A DNA stretch of 64,000 bases, from NCBI GenBank assembly GCA_949358305.1, contig OX442323.1, positions 4,340,001-4,404,000 of the forward strand, read 5' to 3'. Both the position numbers and the translations under genes were made by a program. This document shows, piece after piece, positions 1 to 9,230 of this stretch. This stretch comes from Strigamia acuminata (Eukaryota > Arthropoda > Chilopoda > Geophilomorpha > Linotaeniidae). The notes beneath the pieces are model-generated. The model saw nothing but the letters and a program-made list of their open reading frames with translations, was not told where the DNA came from and made no database searches. The stretch's first letter is position 1. Each line of letters begins with the position of its first letter.

Positions 1-1
1 A

Positions 2-1762
2 CGTTTACCCCTTTGTCACGACACTTGGTCCTTTATCACCTCAGATTCTTGGGTTCTTGATACGGTCAGAGGGATAAAATTGGAATTTTTAAGTCCACCT
101 ATTCAATCAGAATTTCGTACACCAGTTTTCGATCAGATTAAACATGAACTAATCAGGGAGGAGGTTAAGGCCATGATCCTTAAAGGGGCCGCTTATTCGG
201 TTCTTCCTTGCCAAGATCAAATAATTAGTTTTCTTTTTCTAGTTTCTAAAAAAGATGGCGGTTTTCGGCCTATTATTAATCTTAAACCCCTCAATTCCTT
301 TTTGGTTTTCAACCATTTCAAAATGGAGAATATTCACACCGCCTTGTCTCTGGTGGAGAAAGACGCTTTTATGTTTAAACTGGATCTATCTGATGCCTAT
401 TTTTCGGTGGCCATACACCCAGAATCTCGAAAATTTTTGAGATTTTTCTGGGAAGGTGTTCTGTATGAACTAGGAGTGCTTCCCTTTGGTTTAGGTCCCG
501 CTCCCTTTTACTTTACAAAATTGTGTAGAGCTGTAGCAACTTTCCTTCGATCTCTTTACGTTCGGTTAGCAGTCTATTTAGACGATTGGTTTTTTATAAA
601 TAAATCTCACGAACTTCTTACACGACAGAGGGATTTTGTTTGCCTTCTTTTTCGCGCTCTGGGTTTTATCATTAATTTGAAAAAATCGATCCTTGAGCCC
701 ACTACTTCGATTACCTTTTTAGGCTTTCTAATTGATTCAGTTTCTATGAGCGTCTCCTTGCCACCAGACAGAGTTCAGAATATTCTTTCCTCCCTCGAAG
801 ACTTGCTTCAATCAGAAACCTGTTCTATACGAGAACTGTCTTCTATTATCGGCAAACTTAACGCCACAACAATTGCCATTTCCTCTGCGCCCCTACATTA
901 CCGGGGACTGCAACATTTAAAAGCCCGTAATTTCACCGGAAATTATGAATCCACATGTTTTATAACAGAAGAAGCTAGGTCAGAGCTTTTATGGTGGAAA
1001 CAAAATTTGAGATTTTGCAAGGGCAGATCTCTTCTTCCTAAACCTTGTCTCTTATGCTTTGATTCCGATGCCTCCCTAACAGGATGGGGGGCAACTTCTT
1101 CAGGCGTTAGTATAGGAGGCTCCTGGCCCTCTCCCCTTGTTAAGAAACATATCAATGTTCTTGAACTTTTAGCTGCATTTTGGGGTCTCAAGTCTTTTGC
1201 TAAGGATTTATCCGATAGTATAGTTAAGATTAGAATGGACAATACTGCAGCGATTGCCTCCATTAATCATCTGGGCAGCCCCAGATCCCGAGACCTTACT
1301 GCCGTAGCACAAGACCTTTGGTCTTGGGCTATGGAAAGGAATATCTCTGTTCAAGCGGAGCACATCCCGGGTCGCCTCAATATAGAAGCGGACGCGGCCT
1401 CTAGGGGTAAGATCGTAGACTCAGGTGACTGGATGTTGAATCATAAGGTCTTTCACTCCATTGATCAAATTTGGGGTCCCTTTTATTTAGACCTTTTCGC
1501 GGCAATGCATAATGCGCAATTAGAAAACTTCTTTAGCTGGAAGCCCGACCCTGCTGCTCAGGCCTTTGATGCCTTAGTTCAGGACTGGGGATCAGGAATT
1601 TCTTACGCCTTTCCTCCTTTTTGCCTCGTTCCAAAATGCCTTCAAAAAATCCGCAATGCTTCGACACCTACTCGAATAGTTCTGATCACCCCGATTTGGC
1701 CTAGCCAAGCTTGGTTTCCGGTAATTCCACATTCAGGAAATTTGTTCTTTTCTTTCTACTAA
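2..1762 (+). CDS. DIRS reverse transcriptase / RNase H / methyltransferase-like polyprotein (5' partial)
   Basis: The frame is open from base 2 to TAA at 1760-1762, so it enters from beyond the left edge; the first ATG-less residues belong to the protein and no true start is visible. Numbering from codon 80: RT motif A is LDLSDAY (D102), motif B LPFGLGP near 135-140, motif C YLDD (D168, D169), followed by the GFIINLKKS thumb-side block near 195-203. RNase H follows with D330 (DSDAS), E362 (LELL), D387 (MDNTA) and D438 (ADAAS), all four acidic positions kept. A DIRS methyltransferase-like part follows: DLFAA near 471 and SYAFPPF near 508-514. The enzyme would copy element RNA into DNA. The expected C-terminal tail is not in this frame but one frame on. 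Confidence 0.93.
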   Translation, partial: RLPLCHDTWSFITSDSWVLDTVRGIKLEFLSPPIQSEFRTPVFDQIKHELIREEVKAMILKGAAYSVLPCQDQIISFLFLVSKKDGGFRPIINLKPLNSFLVFNHFKMENIHTALSLVEKDAFMFKLDLSDAYFSVAIHPESRKFLRFFWEGVLYELGVLPFGLGPAPFYFTKLCRAVATFLRSLYVRLAVYLDDWFFINKSHELLTRQRDFVCLLFRALGFIINLKKSILEPTTSITFLGFLIDSVSMSVSLPPDRVQNILSSLEDLLQSETCSIRELSSIIGKLNATTIAISSAPLHYRGLQHLKARNFTGNYESTCFITEEARSELLWWKQNLRFCKGRSLLPKPCLLCFDSDASLTGWGATSSGVSIGGSWPSPLVKKHINVLELLAAFWGLKSFAKDLSDSIVKIRMDNTAAIASINHLGSPRSRDLTAVAQDLWSWAMERNISVQAEHIPGRLNIEADAASRGKIVDSGDWMLNHKVFHSIDQIWGPFYLDLFAAMHNAQLENFFSWKPDPAAQAFDALVQDWGSGISYAFPPFCLVPKCLQKIRNASTPTRIVLITPIWPSQAWFPVIPHSGNLFFSFY

Positions 1763-2072
1763 ATCGAGATTTATTTTTCAGCTTCTCTGGTCCCTATCGA
1801 CGGAATCCCCGATACGGTTGCCCCAACTCCCGAATCTTTTGACGAATGCGCTGAAACAACCCCATCCGCTTCTCCTAGCGCGATCCCTGCAGCTGGCCGC
1901 ATGGAAACTGTCATCGGTTCCCTCGGAAACGGAGGTCTTTCAACGAACGCTTCCAAATTGGTGGGGTGTTCCTGGCAGTCCTCATCAAATAAGATCTACG
2001 ACGGACACTGGAAGTCTTGGCTCCACTGGTCTACACGAAACAATGTTGACCCTGTTCGCCCATCTGCCATAA
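1725..2072 (+). CDS. C-terminal tail of the DIRS polyprotein, displaced by +1 frame
   Basis: This reading frame opens after TAA at 1722-1724 and runs to 2072. It carries residues typical of the end of DIRS RT/RNase H ORFs, including PNLLTNALK, HPLLL and SLQLAAWKLSS. The upstream frame loses similarity after WFPVI near 1720 and stops at 1760. The two therefore look like one ancestral ORF split by a +1 shift between about 1720 and 1759. It overlaps the recombinase ORF in another frame over 1901-2072, as is common in this group. Whether the shift is a mutation or programmed cannot be told from one copy. Confidence 0.6.
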   Translation, partial: FHIQEICSFLSTKSRFIFQLLWSLSTESPIRLPQLPNLLTNALKQPHPLLLARSLQLAAWKLSSVPSETEVFQRTLPNWWGVPGSPHQIRSTTDTGSLGSTGLHETMLTLFAHLP

Positions 2073-2872
2073 AGTTGGCAAATTACCTTTCTTCTCTTTT
2101 TACTGATAATTTTGCGCTTAGCACAATAAATGCCCATCGTTCGGCTATTTCTCAGACCATCAGTTTAATTTCTTCAATTGATCTAGGTTCTCACCCACTT
2201 ATCAGGCGCGTCATGAAAGGCATCGCAAATTCGCGTCCACAAATTCCGAAATATTCCTCCATTTGGCATGTAGGCCCGGTTCTTCTCTTCCTTAAGTCAC
2301 GGTTTCTTTTACTTCCTACCTTCTCCAAGTTAGAGATTAATCGTCATATCGCCACACTCTTGGCCCTTTCCTTAGCAGGAAGGGCTTCAGATCTCAAACT
2401 CTTATCATCCAAAGTAGTTTTTTCAGCTAACTCTTGTGTTTTTCCTCTCCTAGGAAAGAGAAAATCCTCCTCTACAGTCCCTTTCGTTCTACCCCGTTTC
2501 GAGGACGAGGAATTATGTCCGGTCGAGGCCATTAAATTTTATTTAAAACACTCAGCCGCTTTTCGCGGATCCTCTCTTCAATTCTTTTTGGCGTCCTCAC
2601 GTCCTTTTGGACCGGTCACTTCTTCCACTATTGCCAGGTGGATCAAGGAAACCTTGTCCATGGCAGGAGTAAACACTGCTATTTTTTCGGCCCATTCTAC
2701 CCGTGCAGCCGCCACTTCCTTTGCTTGGTCAAAAGGAGTTAATTTATCTCACATCCTTCGAGCGGCAGATTGGTCCTCTGCCTCGATATTTTTCAAATTT
2801 TATAATCATCCAGTCGAGAGAATTTCGACTGATTTTACTTCTACTGTTTTAGAGGCTACGAAGAGCCTATAG
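1901..2872 (+). CDS. DIRS tyrosine recombinase
   Basis: A 323-residue ORF with an ATG at 1901 and TAG at 2870-2872. The catalytic set of DIRS/Ngaro-type tyrosine recombinases is complete: R161 in GRASDLKLL, H265 and R268 in SAHSTRAAA, W291 in AADWSS and nucleophile Y301 in FFKFYNHP. The N-terminal part (KIYDGHWKSWLHW near 31-43) resembles the SAM-like DNA-binding region. The protein would join the circular cDNA to the chromosome. The frame is open upstream to 1763, so the ATG is a convention; splicing or translational coupling could place the start elsewhere. No stop or frameshift breaks it, so this copy looks young. Confidence 0.93.
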   Translation: METVIGSLGNGGLSTNASKLVGCSWQSSSNKIYDGHWKSWLHWSTRNNVDPVRPSAIKLANYLSSLFTDNFALSTINAHRSAISQTISLISSIDLGSHPLIRRVMKGIANSRPQIPKYSSIWHVGPVLLFLKSRFLLLPTFSKLEINRHIATLLALSLAGRASDLKLLSSKVVFSANSCVFPLLGKRKSSSTVPFVLPRFEDEELCPVEAIKFYLKHSAAFRGSSLQFFLASSRPFGPVTSSTIARWIKETLSMAGVNTAIFSAHSTRAAATSFAWSKGVNLSHILRAADWSSASIFFKFYNHPVERISTDFTSTVLEATKSL

Positions 2873-2892
2873 TTAAACAACATTTATTGCCT
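2865..2892 (+). repeat. 28-bp direct repeat, copy 1 (recombinase stop / internal region)
   Basis: An exact 28-bp match to 3263-3290. It contains the recombinase stop codon. Its last 17 bases also pair with 2953-2969, so the internal region can fold into a hairpin of about 95 nt. Confidence 0.9.
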
Positions 2893-2904
2893 AAGCTGTA
2901 ATAT

Positions 2905-2969
2905 AATTGAATATTTTGCTAAGTTATGACGCAAAATATGAATTATATAAAGAGGCAATAAATGTTGTT
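2905..2969 (+). repeat. DIRS internal complementary region (ICR)
   Basis: These 65 bases are the exact reverse complement of 3274-3338 in the right terminal repeat. In DIRS elements such a region is proposed to template the joining of the termini and completion of the circular cDNA. The perfect match implies recent replication or selection. Confidence 0.9.
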
Positions 2970-3070
2970 ATTTCCCACCCTCATTTGGATTTTATGTTTT
3001 TTGGTTGATAGATATCTTGACCACCCTAACAACATTTGTTTATGGTTTTTTATTGTATTTTCAGATCGCC

Positions 3071-3116
3071 AATAAAGTCGATCCGTCACCTCTCCTTGAT
3101 GTTTTCAGTAAATAAA
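3071..3116 (+). terminator. Two AATAAA polyadenylation signals of the DIRS element
   Basis: AATAAA occurs at 3071-3076 and 3111-3116, between the recombinase ORF and the right terminal repeat, where the element's transcript would be expected to end. Confidence 0.5.
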
Positions 3117-3262
3117 GTTTTATTTCTGAAACTACTTGTTTTATTCCTCAGTTCCTTAAAATTGGACTGGGGGTCAGGTCTCGGGCTAGACCATAAGTAG
3201 AGGTCAAGCCCTCCACCTGGTTTTTCTTTTAAGTACTAGTAAATATTAAATTAATTGGACAA

Positions 3263-3338
3263 GCCTATAGTTAAACAACATTTATTGCCTCTTTATATAA
3301 TTCATATTTTGCGTCATAACTTAGCAAAATATTCAATT
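3263..3338 (+). repeat. DIRS right inverted terminal repeat
   Basis: It starts with the second copy of the 28-bp direct repeat (3263-3290); 3274-3338 is the exact inverse of the internal complementary region. Sequence beyond 3338 no longer matches any part of the element. Confidence 0.8.
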
Positions 3339-4138
3339 TCTATCCATCCAGGGACCCACAGTTTTATAGGATTAGCTTTTTCCAACATTTAAAAAGAGTG
3401 AAAATGAATGAATTTAAATCCAAATGTAAAAAAAAAATTAAATAAAAAAAATTAAATTAAAATATTCAAGAAAACTTTAATGTCAAAACTTATCTAATCT
3501 ATTCATATTCTTTTCATCCAATTTAAGGGTTTTACTGAAAAATGAAGCTGTCCTAATCCTCCTTCTGCACCTCCAAGATTCATGAAGCACCGACTAAAAG
3601 GCATTTATGCTAAATCCCTCAATTGCACAAAAATGGCTTTTTATGATAAAATGTATCTGCATTTCACTGCATTTAAACCCTCAAGCTTAACATCAAAATA
3701 TCAACCAAAAAAAAATGATAAGTTCATTTGGTTTGATTTATGAAAGAAGAAAAAGACATGCATTTTTTGTATCCATTACCACACAAAGGCATTGGTCAAG
3801 TGAAAAAAGCCATATATTAAAATAAAAGAGAAAGGCAGATATATGTAGTGCAGGTGGTGGTTGTTGATCACAAAGCAGAGAGAAACAAATCTCTACTGAC
3901 ACATAAATGCATTTAATACGAGGTTGCAGTTCTATTTCCTGAAATGGAAAATTATGCTTTCAGCACACGTCTAAGATGTTTCATTTTCAAAGCATTTCAT
4001 TGTGCTAGTGTTCTTGTGACACAGTTTCTGCTTGCTTTATGACTCGACTGCACACTTGCACACTGCATTTAATTGCAGACATTATACAAGAATGTATGGA
4101 CAATGCGATTCCTGCGTGTTACTTTTAATTTGTGAATA
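3339..4138. other. Unannotated A+T-rich stretch
   Basis: Flank of the DIRS insertion. I see no open frame, splice-flanked exon or recognisable repeat, only short A and T runs. Confidence 0.5.
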
Positions 4139-4380
4139 AATGTGATTACGGTTTCAGAAAACTCGCAAATTTATTTAATTAAAAACAACTAAGCGTTTCG
4201 ACCTCGCTGGTCATCTCCAGGTTGTTAATGTTTGCATTTATCAGTCTGCATAGCAATCTTCACCATTACTGACTGATGACTGCACACATTAACAATCCGA
4301 AAACGACCACACGAGGTCGAAAAGCTTAGTTGTTTTTAATTAAATAAATCTGCGGGTTCTCTAAAGCCACAATCATAGTG
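4139..4380. repeat. Foldback / MITE-like inverted repeat
   Basis: Arms near 4139-4206 and 4313-4380 are imperfect inverses of each other, both containing ATTTATTTAATTAAAAACAA and a GACCTCG block. The best-matched part is about 38 bp next to the loop. No coding capacity. Confidence 0.7.
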
Positions 4381-4819
4381 ATTATGACTGAAACCAAACC
4401 GACAATTTATTTGCTACAACTTTGGCCACCAGATGCAATACAGCGACAGCAAGATAAGCTCGTCCTTAATTTTCCAAAAGTGTAGCAAAAGAATTGTCCG
4501 ATTTCAATGCGCACGCCTCAAATATGAATTTAAAGATTGCTAGCTGTGACCGGTCATTTTTGCCTCCTTTGATTGCGCATGTGCGCAATCCTAGTTCTCC
4601 AGGAAAACTAACACATTAAACTTAAATAAATCAAAGAATATTAGTTATTAGATTAGATGCATAGACTCATGCGTCACATGTTCTTGGTTTGCCAACTAGC
4701 ACAAAAACATTGCAAAAGTGTTTTCAGCGCTCCCATTAATAGTGTTTTATGATGTAAATATTAAATTATCTTATTAATGATTTGGAAAAAAAATTATATT
4801 TGTTACAAAATAGAAAATA
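4381..4819. other. Unannotated stretch
   Basis: A+T-rich sequence between two repeats; nothing recognised. Confidence 0.4.
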
Positions 4820-5031
4820 CCGTACTTTACCGATTAAGAGTCGCCCTCAAATTGTAGCCGCCCTCGAATAGTAGCCGCTGGTGAGACACGGTATTGTTTC
4901 CGTATTTTACCTCACGAACGATGAACATACGCTTCTTTTGTGACGTTCAGACTTCGTTTGTTACATTAAACTAATGGAACAAAAATGGCAGTGTCGAATA
5001 AGAGCCGCGGCTCTTAATCGATAAAATACGG
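4820..5031. repeat. Family B MITE (full length)
   Basis: Inverted ends: CCGTACTTTACCGATTAAGAG at the left and its near-inverse ending TAAAATACGG at 5031. A left TA is present; the right flank reads TC. Only this copy of family B shows both ends. Confidence 0.75.
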
Positions 5032-6750
5032 TCCGTGCATGTCATTAACGCGCAGCGCAATCTGGTGATGGTTTATTGTACTAAATTGCCATGAAATGCG
5101 CGTTAGAGCCAGTCGACACACGGTACGGCTCTACCGCGTGACAATATTTAAAGAATTACAGTTGGTCCCCTTTAATTTAATTTCTAGAAAAAAAATAATT
5201 CCAGCTACTTTCACACTTATTTTAAGTTTTTGACATTCTTGGCACTAAAATCTAACAAACACAAAACAAACAGTTTTTCTACCAAAGGCCTTTCGACATA
5301 AGATCATTCCTTCACAAATTTGAAAGCTCTGTCCCACACTTTCCTCCATTAAAGGAAAATGGTCACTTATCCTCGCAGAATTAAACACACCTTACTCTTA
5401 AAACAAAATTACAATTTCTCACTGCTGCAAACTATCGGTTTTACTTTCGCCAGAACATAATGCTGCACAATGTCACATGTCACAACCCCGTAACACTCCA
5501 TTAAGATTCTGCACTTGTTTTCTCCATTCTTCTCAATGGCACATCCATCTCCCAACGTGTCATCCCAGCTCTTGACCCACGCCGCTCAAGATAACCCATT
5601 AAAATCTGAGATAAGAGATATACTCTCCATTAACACCACCATCCCTCATAATCTCCCAGAGAATCTTCATCAGAAAAAAAATCCATAACTCTCAAGTTGG
5701 ATGTAAAACGTCCCCATCAACACAACAACTAACTATTTTATCTTAATGCTTTGGCAAATAAAGAGTGTGCGAAGCGCGGAGCGAGATCCATATTGATCCT
5801 TCATTTTATCACCTCAGAAGCTCTTGGGATGGCCACTGGGTCCCCTTTCAAATGACCACACACAAAATTGGAGGAAGGGAGCTGCAACAACAGCTTCCAG
5901 CATGCCCAACATAAGCAATGCCATTTTGGTAAACTCCTTCCTGCAGTGCCATTTGCCATTTGTTTAACAACATCATATAAAGAGATGGAAGGATGAAAAT
6001 GTGTGATGATGCCATTGAGGCGTTTAGCATTGAAGAAATTCAAGCTGTCTCTATTAAATGCAGTTGTAATGATGTTGAGTATGAAAAACTCCAGGTCCCA
6101 TGGCTGTCCATTTCGAGGAGTTTAATTTGGCTGTTAGATATCAATTTGCACAATTTGCTGAAGGCAATTTGTGCCCATTTATTTGGTGCAATTAGGAAAA
6201 AGCAGCTGCTTTTCTTTCCACAAGTCTGTTTGATAGAGATTGTCAGCTTGAGGCCTGCCTAGTGTTAATTTCATGCTTAGTTGGGTCTTGCACTTTAAAA
6301 ACTTGTGCACATTTTGCCTCGACTTGGGATAAAACACCGGTCTAATTTAAAATAAAAGAAAATTGGAAAAACAAATTTTGTTGGGTGCTCCGGAATAAAT
6401 GATGCGAGGCTTGAGGGTGAGAAATATCACAGGACATTTGCTGCGTGCCATTTCAGAAGGGAATTTACAATCAAAGAGATAGGGCCCACAGTCAGCCTTT
6501 CTCTTTTCAATACTTTAATTACAAGCGGCCTAATTGATGGCCCGAACTGCACTCAACCAATCAACTTGACACTTTAGTCAATAAGTTCCCGTTAAAATCA
6601 TCCACTTTGATACAACTCATTGCACTCAATTTGTTCTTTCTTTTTTCCAGGCCGAAGTAATTGGATAGTCTATTTGGGCCTACATTTTTGAAAGGGCAAA
6701 ATTTGAACTCGGTATCTTTTAAATGTATATTTGGTTCAATTAGTTGCAGT
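5032..6750. other. Unannotated stretch with weak exon-like signals
   Basis: A minus-strand frame of about 80 codons is open over 5801-6043 and two frames overlap there, but no family is recognised and no good splice pair brackets it. On the plus strand 6634-6650 is a strong polypyrimidine-AG acceptor, yet every frame after it stops within about 50 bases. I do not call a gene. Confidence 0.3.
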
Positions 6751-6751
6751 G

Positions 6752-6958
6752 CGGATGCCCATATGGTTCACAAATATATTCTACAATACCGTACTGCCTC
6801 GATTTAACGCCGGGGCAATTATTAATTTTTCCAAGCCGACCCCCTCCCGGGCGGGTCGGCTTTCGGCAGCATTTAGTGCACTTCACGCCGCCTAGCCCCC
6901 AGCGTTTAATCGAGGCCCGGCATTTAGATACGCCCGGTGTTAAATCGAGGCAGTACGG
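6752..6958. repeat. Family D end followed by a full family A MITE (6789-6958)
   Basis: A CCCATATGGTTC terminus (family D) sits at about 6757. Then TA-CCGTACTGCCTCG begins at 6789 and its inverse ends CGAGGCAGTACGG-TA at 6958, giving a 170-bp element with a TA duplication. Inside, 6835-6860 is a G+C-rich hairpin (GCCGACCC / GGGTCGGC). Short open frames here are repeat-derived. Confidence 0.85.
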
Positions 6959-6960
6959 TA

Positions 6961-7735
6961 TATTGCATTCACCGAAGTGACCCTCTGGTAACCAAACATG
7001 GCGTCTTTTCCAATTCTCCCCTCTTCGCACGTTCCTTTAAACGCCAGTTTTAACAGCAAAGGACCTGAGAAATCAGTTCGTTGTAATAAAAGTTTGTTAT
7101 ATCAAAATTTTCTGGTAATGCGCTCCTTGTAAACAAACCTACAATCTTTATTTACACACTGCTGGACAAATATCATATTTCATTCGAAGAGAAGCGGCTG
7201 GTTTTATTAACTTTGCTTGGTTTTTGTCATTATGGCTTTTCACTTATGGCTTTTCACTTTTATTTGTTCGTTGAGCTTTCTGTTTTTCTAGTTCCTTCCA
7301 TTCCTCTTCTGCCAGTAAATTACAATTTAATGCTAGCAAGACTAAATCTCAATTTATTACTTCTGTTTCTTCAATAAATATTACATACACAACGAATTGA
7401 CAGCCATTAATTCTTAATGCAGCAAAAGAAAAACAATCTGGATCAATTCTAAGAAAACTTTCTCAACTAAGCAGCTTTAAACCTGCCTTGATGCATTATT
7501 AAATTAATTCCTTCAATTGGCATTCAACTCTCTCTACCAAACTAAACCGATTAAAACCAAACCTAAATCTTCCGTCACTTAAAAACAACCAAATTAAAAA
7601 ACCACTACCGTCTTCACCCGAAAATAAAACCACGGTATTGTATTCAAATTTTTGCTCAATGTTTACAAAATTGCCATTTCTAGAAAAACTCGAATACAAC
7701 GCCATGGTGTTTTTATCGAGTGAAGACAGTAGTCA
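6961..7735. other. Unannotated stretch
   Basis: No supported gene. A 68-codon minus-strand frame near 7499-7705 has neither start context nor splice signals that would support it. Confidence 0.35.
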
Positions 7736-8236
7736 TTAGAGAATTTGCGGGCTGCATTTTTCCCTTATTTTGCTCTACGATACACTATTTTAGTGCCATA
7801 TCGTAAGAGAAAAATCTTTAGTGTATCATTTTCAACACTAAATTAAAATATAGCGCAGCCAATCAGAATTGAGAACACTATATTGTTAGCTCCGCCCATT
7901 GCAAATGGCGATTATTTTGTTGTCCCGATCAAACACATCAGTCATAGGTACGTAGATTGAATGATAAGTGAGGCCCAAAATTGAATTTTAGGCCCAAAAC
8001 CATACTTCATAGGCATAATAATGGAATTTTATGCAGAAATTTGCATATTTACGCCCCCAAATTGAATTTTTAGGCCCAAAATTACTAACTGTCAGTATTT
8101 GGCTGAAATAGTGTAGTGATAAGAGAAATGTGCAGCCCGCAAAAACTTACTGTAATTTATCATTTTTCCCTTACACTATTTTTATACCGTATAGTCTTTA
8201 ACTGTAAGGGAAAAATGCATCCTGCAAACTCTCTAA
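7736..8236. repeat. Family J MITE
   Basis: Ends TTAGAGAATTTGCGGG at 7736 and the near-inverse at 8236, followed on both sides by GCATTTTTCCCTTA. A subterminal inverted copy (GCAGCCCGCAAA near 8132) gives it a two-level palindromic structure. About 500 bp, non-coding. Confidence 0.75.
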
Positions 8237-8398
8237 TTTACAATTGCAATCAAATTATTTATTACAAAATTATTTAAAAAAAAAAAAAAGGTTGTGTGTT
8301 TAGCAGCCAATATTATGTATGGGGCTGTTGAGCAAAAAAGAAAATACAAGTCGCATTTCCACCATTTATGGCGCCTCTCTTGAAATGGTAAAAAGGTT

Positions 8399-8826
8399 TC
8401 ATTTCATTCCAACCAACAATCTTCGTCGAGGGCGATAAAAAGCCATGGCCCTGCATTTTATCTCAGTGGTAAACAGCAGTGGGGGTCCCAAACCGACCAC
8501 AATAAAGTCTTGAGAATCTTTTCTTCTTCTTGATAGTAATTTGGGGTAATCGCGATTTGGTGAAAAACTCAGGGAAAAGTATCTTAGTCGGTGTCTGGGG
8601 AGCAGCAGGAGTCCGCACATAACGGTGCCATTCAATATCACCACAACGAAATAGAACTCGCGATGTACGGCATGGCTGTAATAACGCGGCAAAATCTTCA
8701 TTTTTATGTGTACATCGCTTGCAACATTTTCATATCGATTGTCAATCCACACTCGAGCATTGTCTGCAATATTTCCAATACTTAGTCTAATTCTCAATAG
8801 TTTCGTTGGCACAATCGCAAACTGTC
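8399..8826 (-). other. Unresolved minus-strand open frame, possible exon
   Basis: A 137-codon frame ends at 8399 and starts only with GTG at 8812; an AG acceptor (GTTGACAG) lies at about 8827. It contains a plausible folded stretch (RLSIGNIADNARVWIDNRYE) and a hydrophobic stretch (FYFVVVILNGTVMCGLLLL). I recognise no family. In DNA of this size and composition about one such frame is expected by chance, so this is only a candidate. Confidence 0.2.
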
Positions 8827-8955
8827 AACTTCAAATGTTGATCAACGGCCGCTTTGTATAGAAACTGAATGAAAAGTTGGCTTCAGTAAAACCAAAAAAA
8901 TCCGACACTTCGCAAACACCTATTAGACCAACAAGCTCTTTCATAAACCTGTATC

Positions 8956-9002
8956 TTACTCCATTGGAGTGTCTCTTAAATAAATAAATAAATAAAAATA
9001 AA
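8956..9002 (+). repeat. LINE/SINE-type 3' tail: small hairpin plus (AAAT)n
   Basis: ACTCCATTGGAGTGT forms a hairpin and is followed by TAAATAAATAAATAAATAAA. The same hairpin-plus-tail occurs inverted at 12082-12135, marking a shared retroposon 3' end. The body upstream is not recognisable. Confidence 0.55.
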
Positions 9003-9018
9003 CATGCAAATGGAACTA

Positions 9019-9222
9019 CCGTATTTCGCGAATTAAAGTTGCCTTCGATTACACGTCGCGGCAAAAACTAAAATATTTTGGGTTTTACTTCAATTTTAAA
9101 ACAAAAATGACATCATTTTCTGTTTAAACACTTGTTGAAACTAAAATTGTTATTTTTATTTATGAATGCAGGTACTACTATTTTGAATAAAGTCGCCCTC
9201 GATTATAAGCCGAAGCTAATAT
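9019..9222. repeat. TA-flanked CCGTATTTCGCG element, related to families B and N
   Basis: Begins TA-CCGTATTTCGCGAATTAAAG; about 9064-9190 is homologous to 18625-18755; the right part reads GAATAAAGTCGCCCTCGATTATAAG. The right terminus is not clear. Confidence 0.55.
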
Positions 9223-9230
9223 ATCACAAA

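Larger units (their letters stand above)
1..3338 (+). mobile_element. DIRS-like tyrosine-recombinase retrotransposon, left end cut by window
   Basis: The segment holds, in order, a reverse transcriptase/RNase H/methyltransferase-like ORF, an overlapping tyrosine recombinase ORF, an internal complementary region at 2905-2969, two AATAAA signals and a right terminal repeat ending near 3338. No integrase, protease or long terminal repeats are seen. This gene order with inverted ends and an internal complementary region is typical of the DIRS group, whose recombinase is thought to insert a circular DNA intermediate without target duplication. The left inverted repeat and any gag-like ORF lie outside the window. 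The outer boundary at 3338 is where the inverted match ends, so it may be off by a few bases. Confidence 0.93.

Noticed and set aside
943-1263. 106-codon minus-strand ORF
   Set aside because: Shadow of the DIRS RNase H domain, whose catalytic residues are on the plus strand.
1738-1744. AAATTTG as a programmed -1 slippery site
   Set aside because: The frame holding the expected C-terminal tail needs a +1 shift; the -1 frame stops at 1840 without family features.
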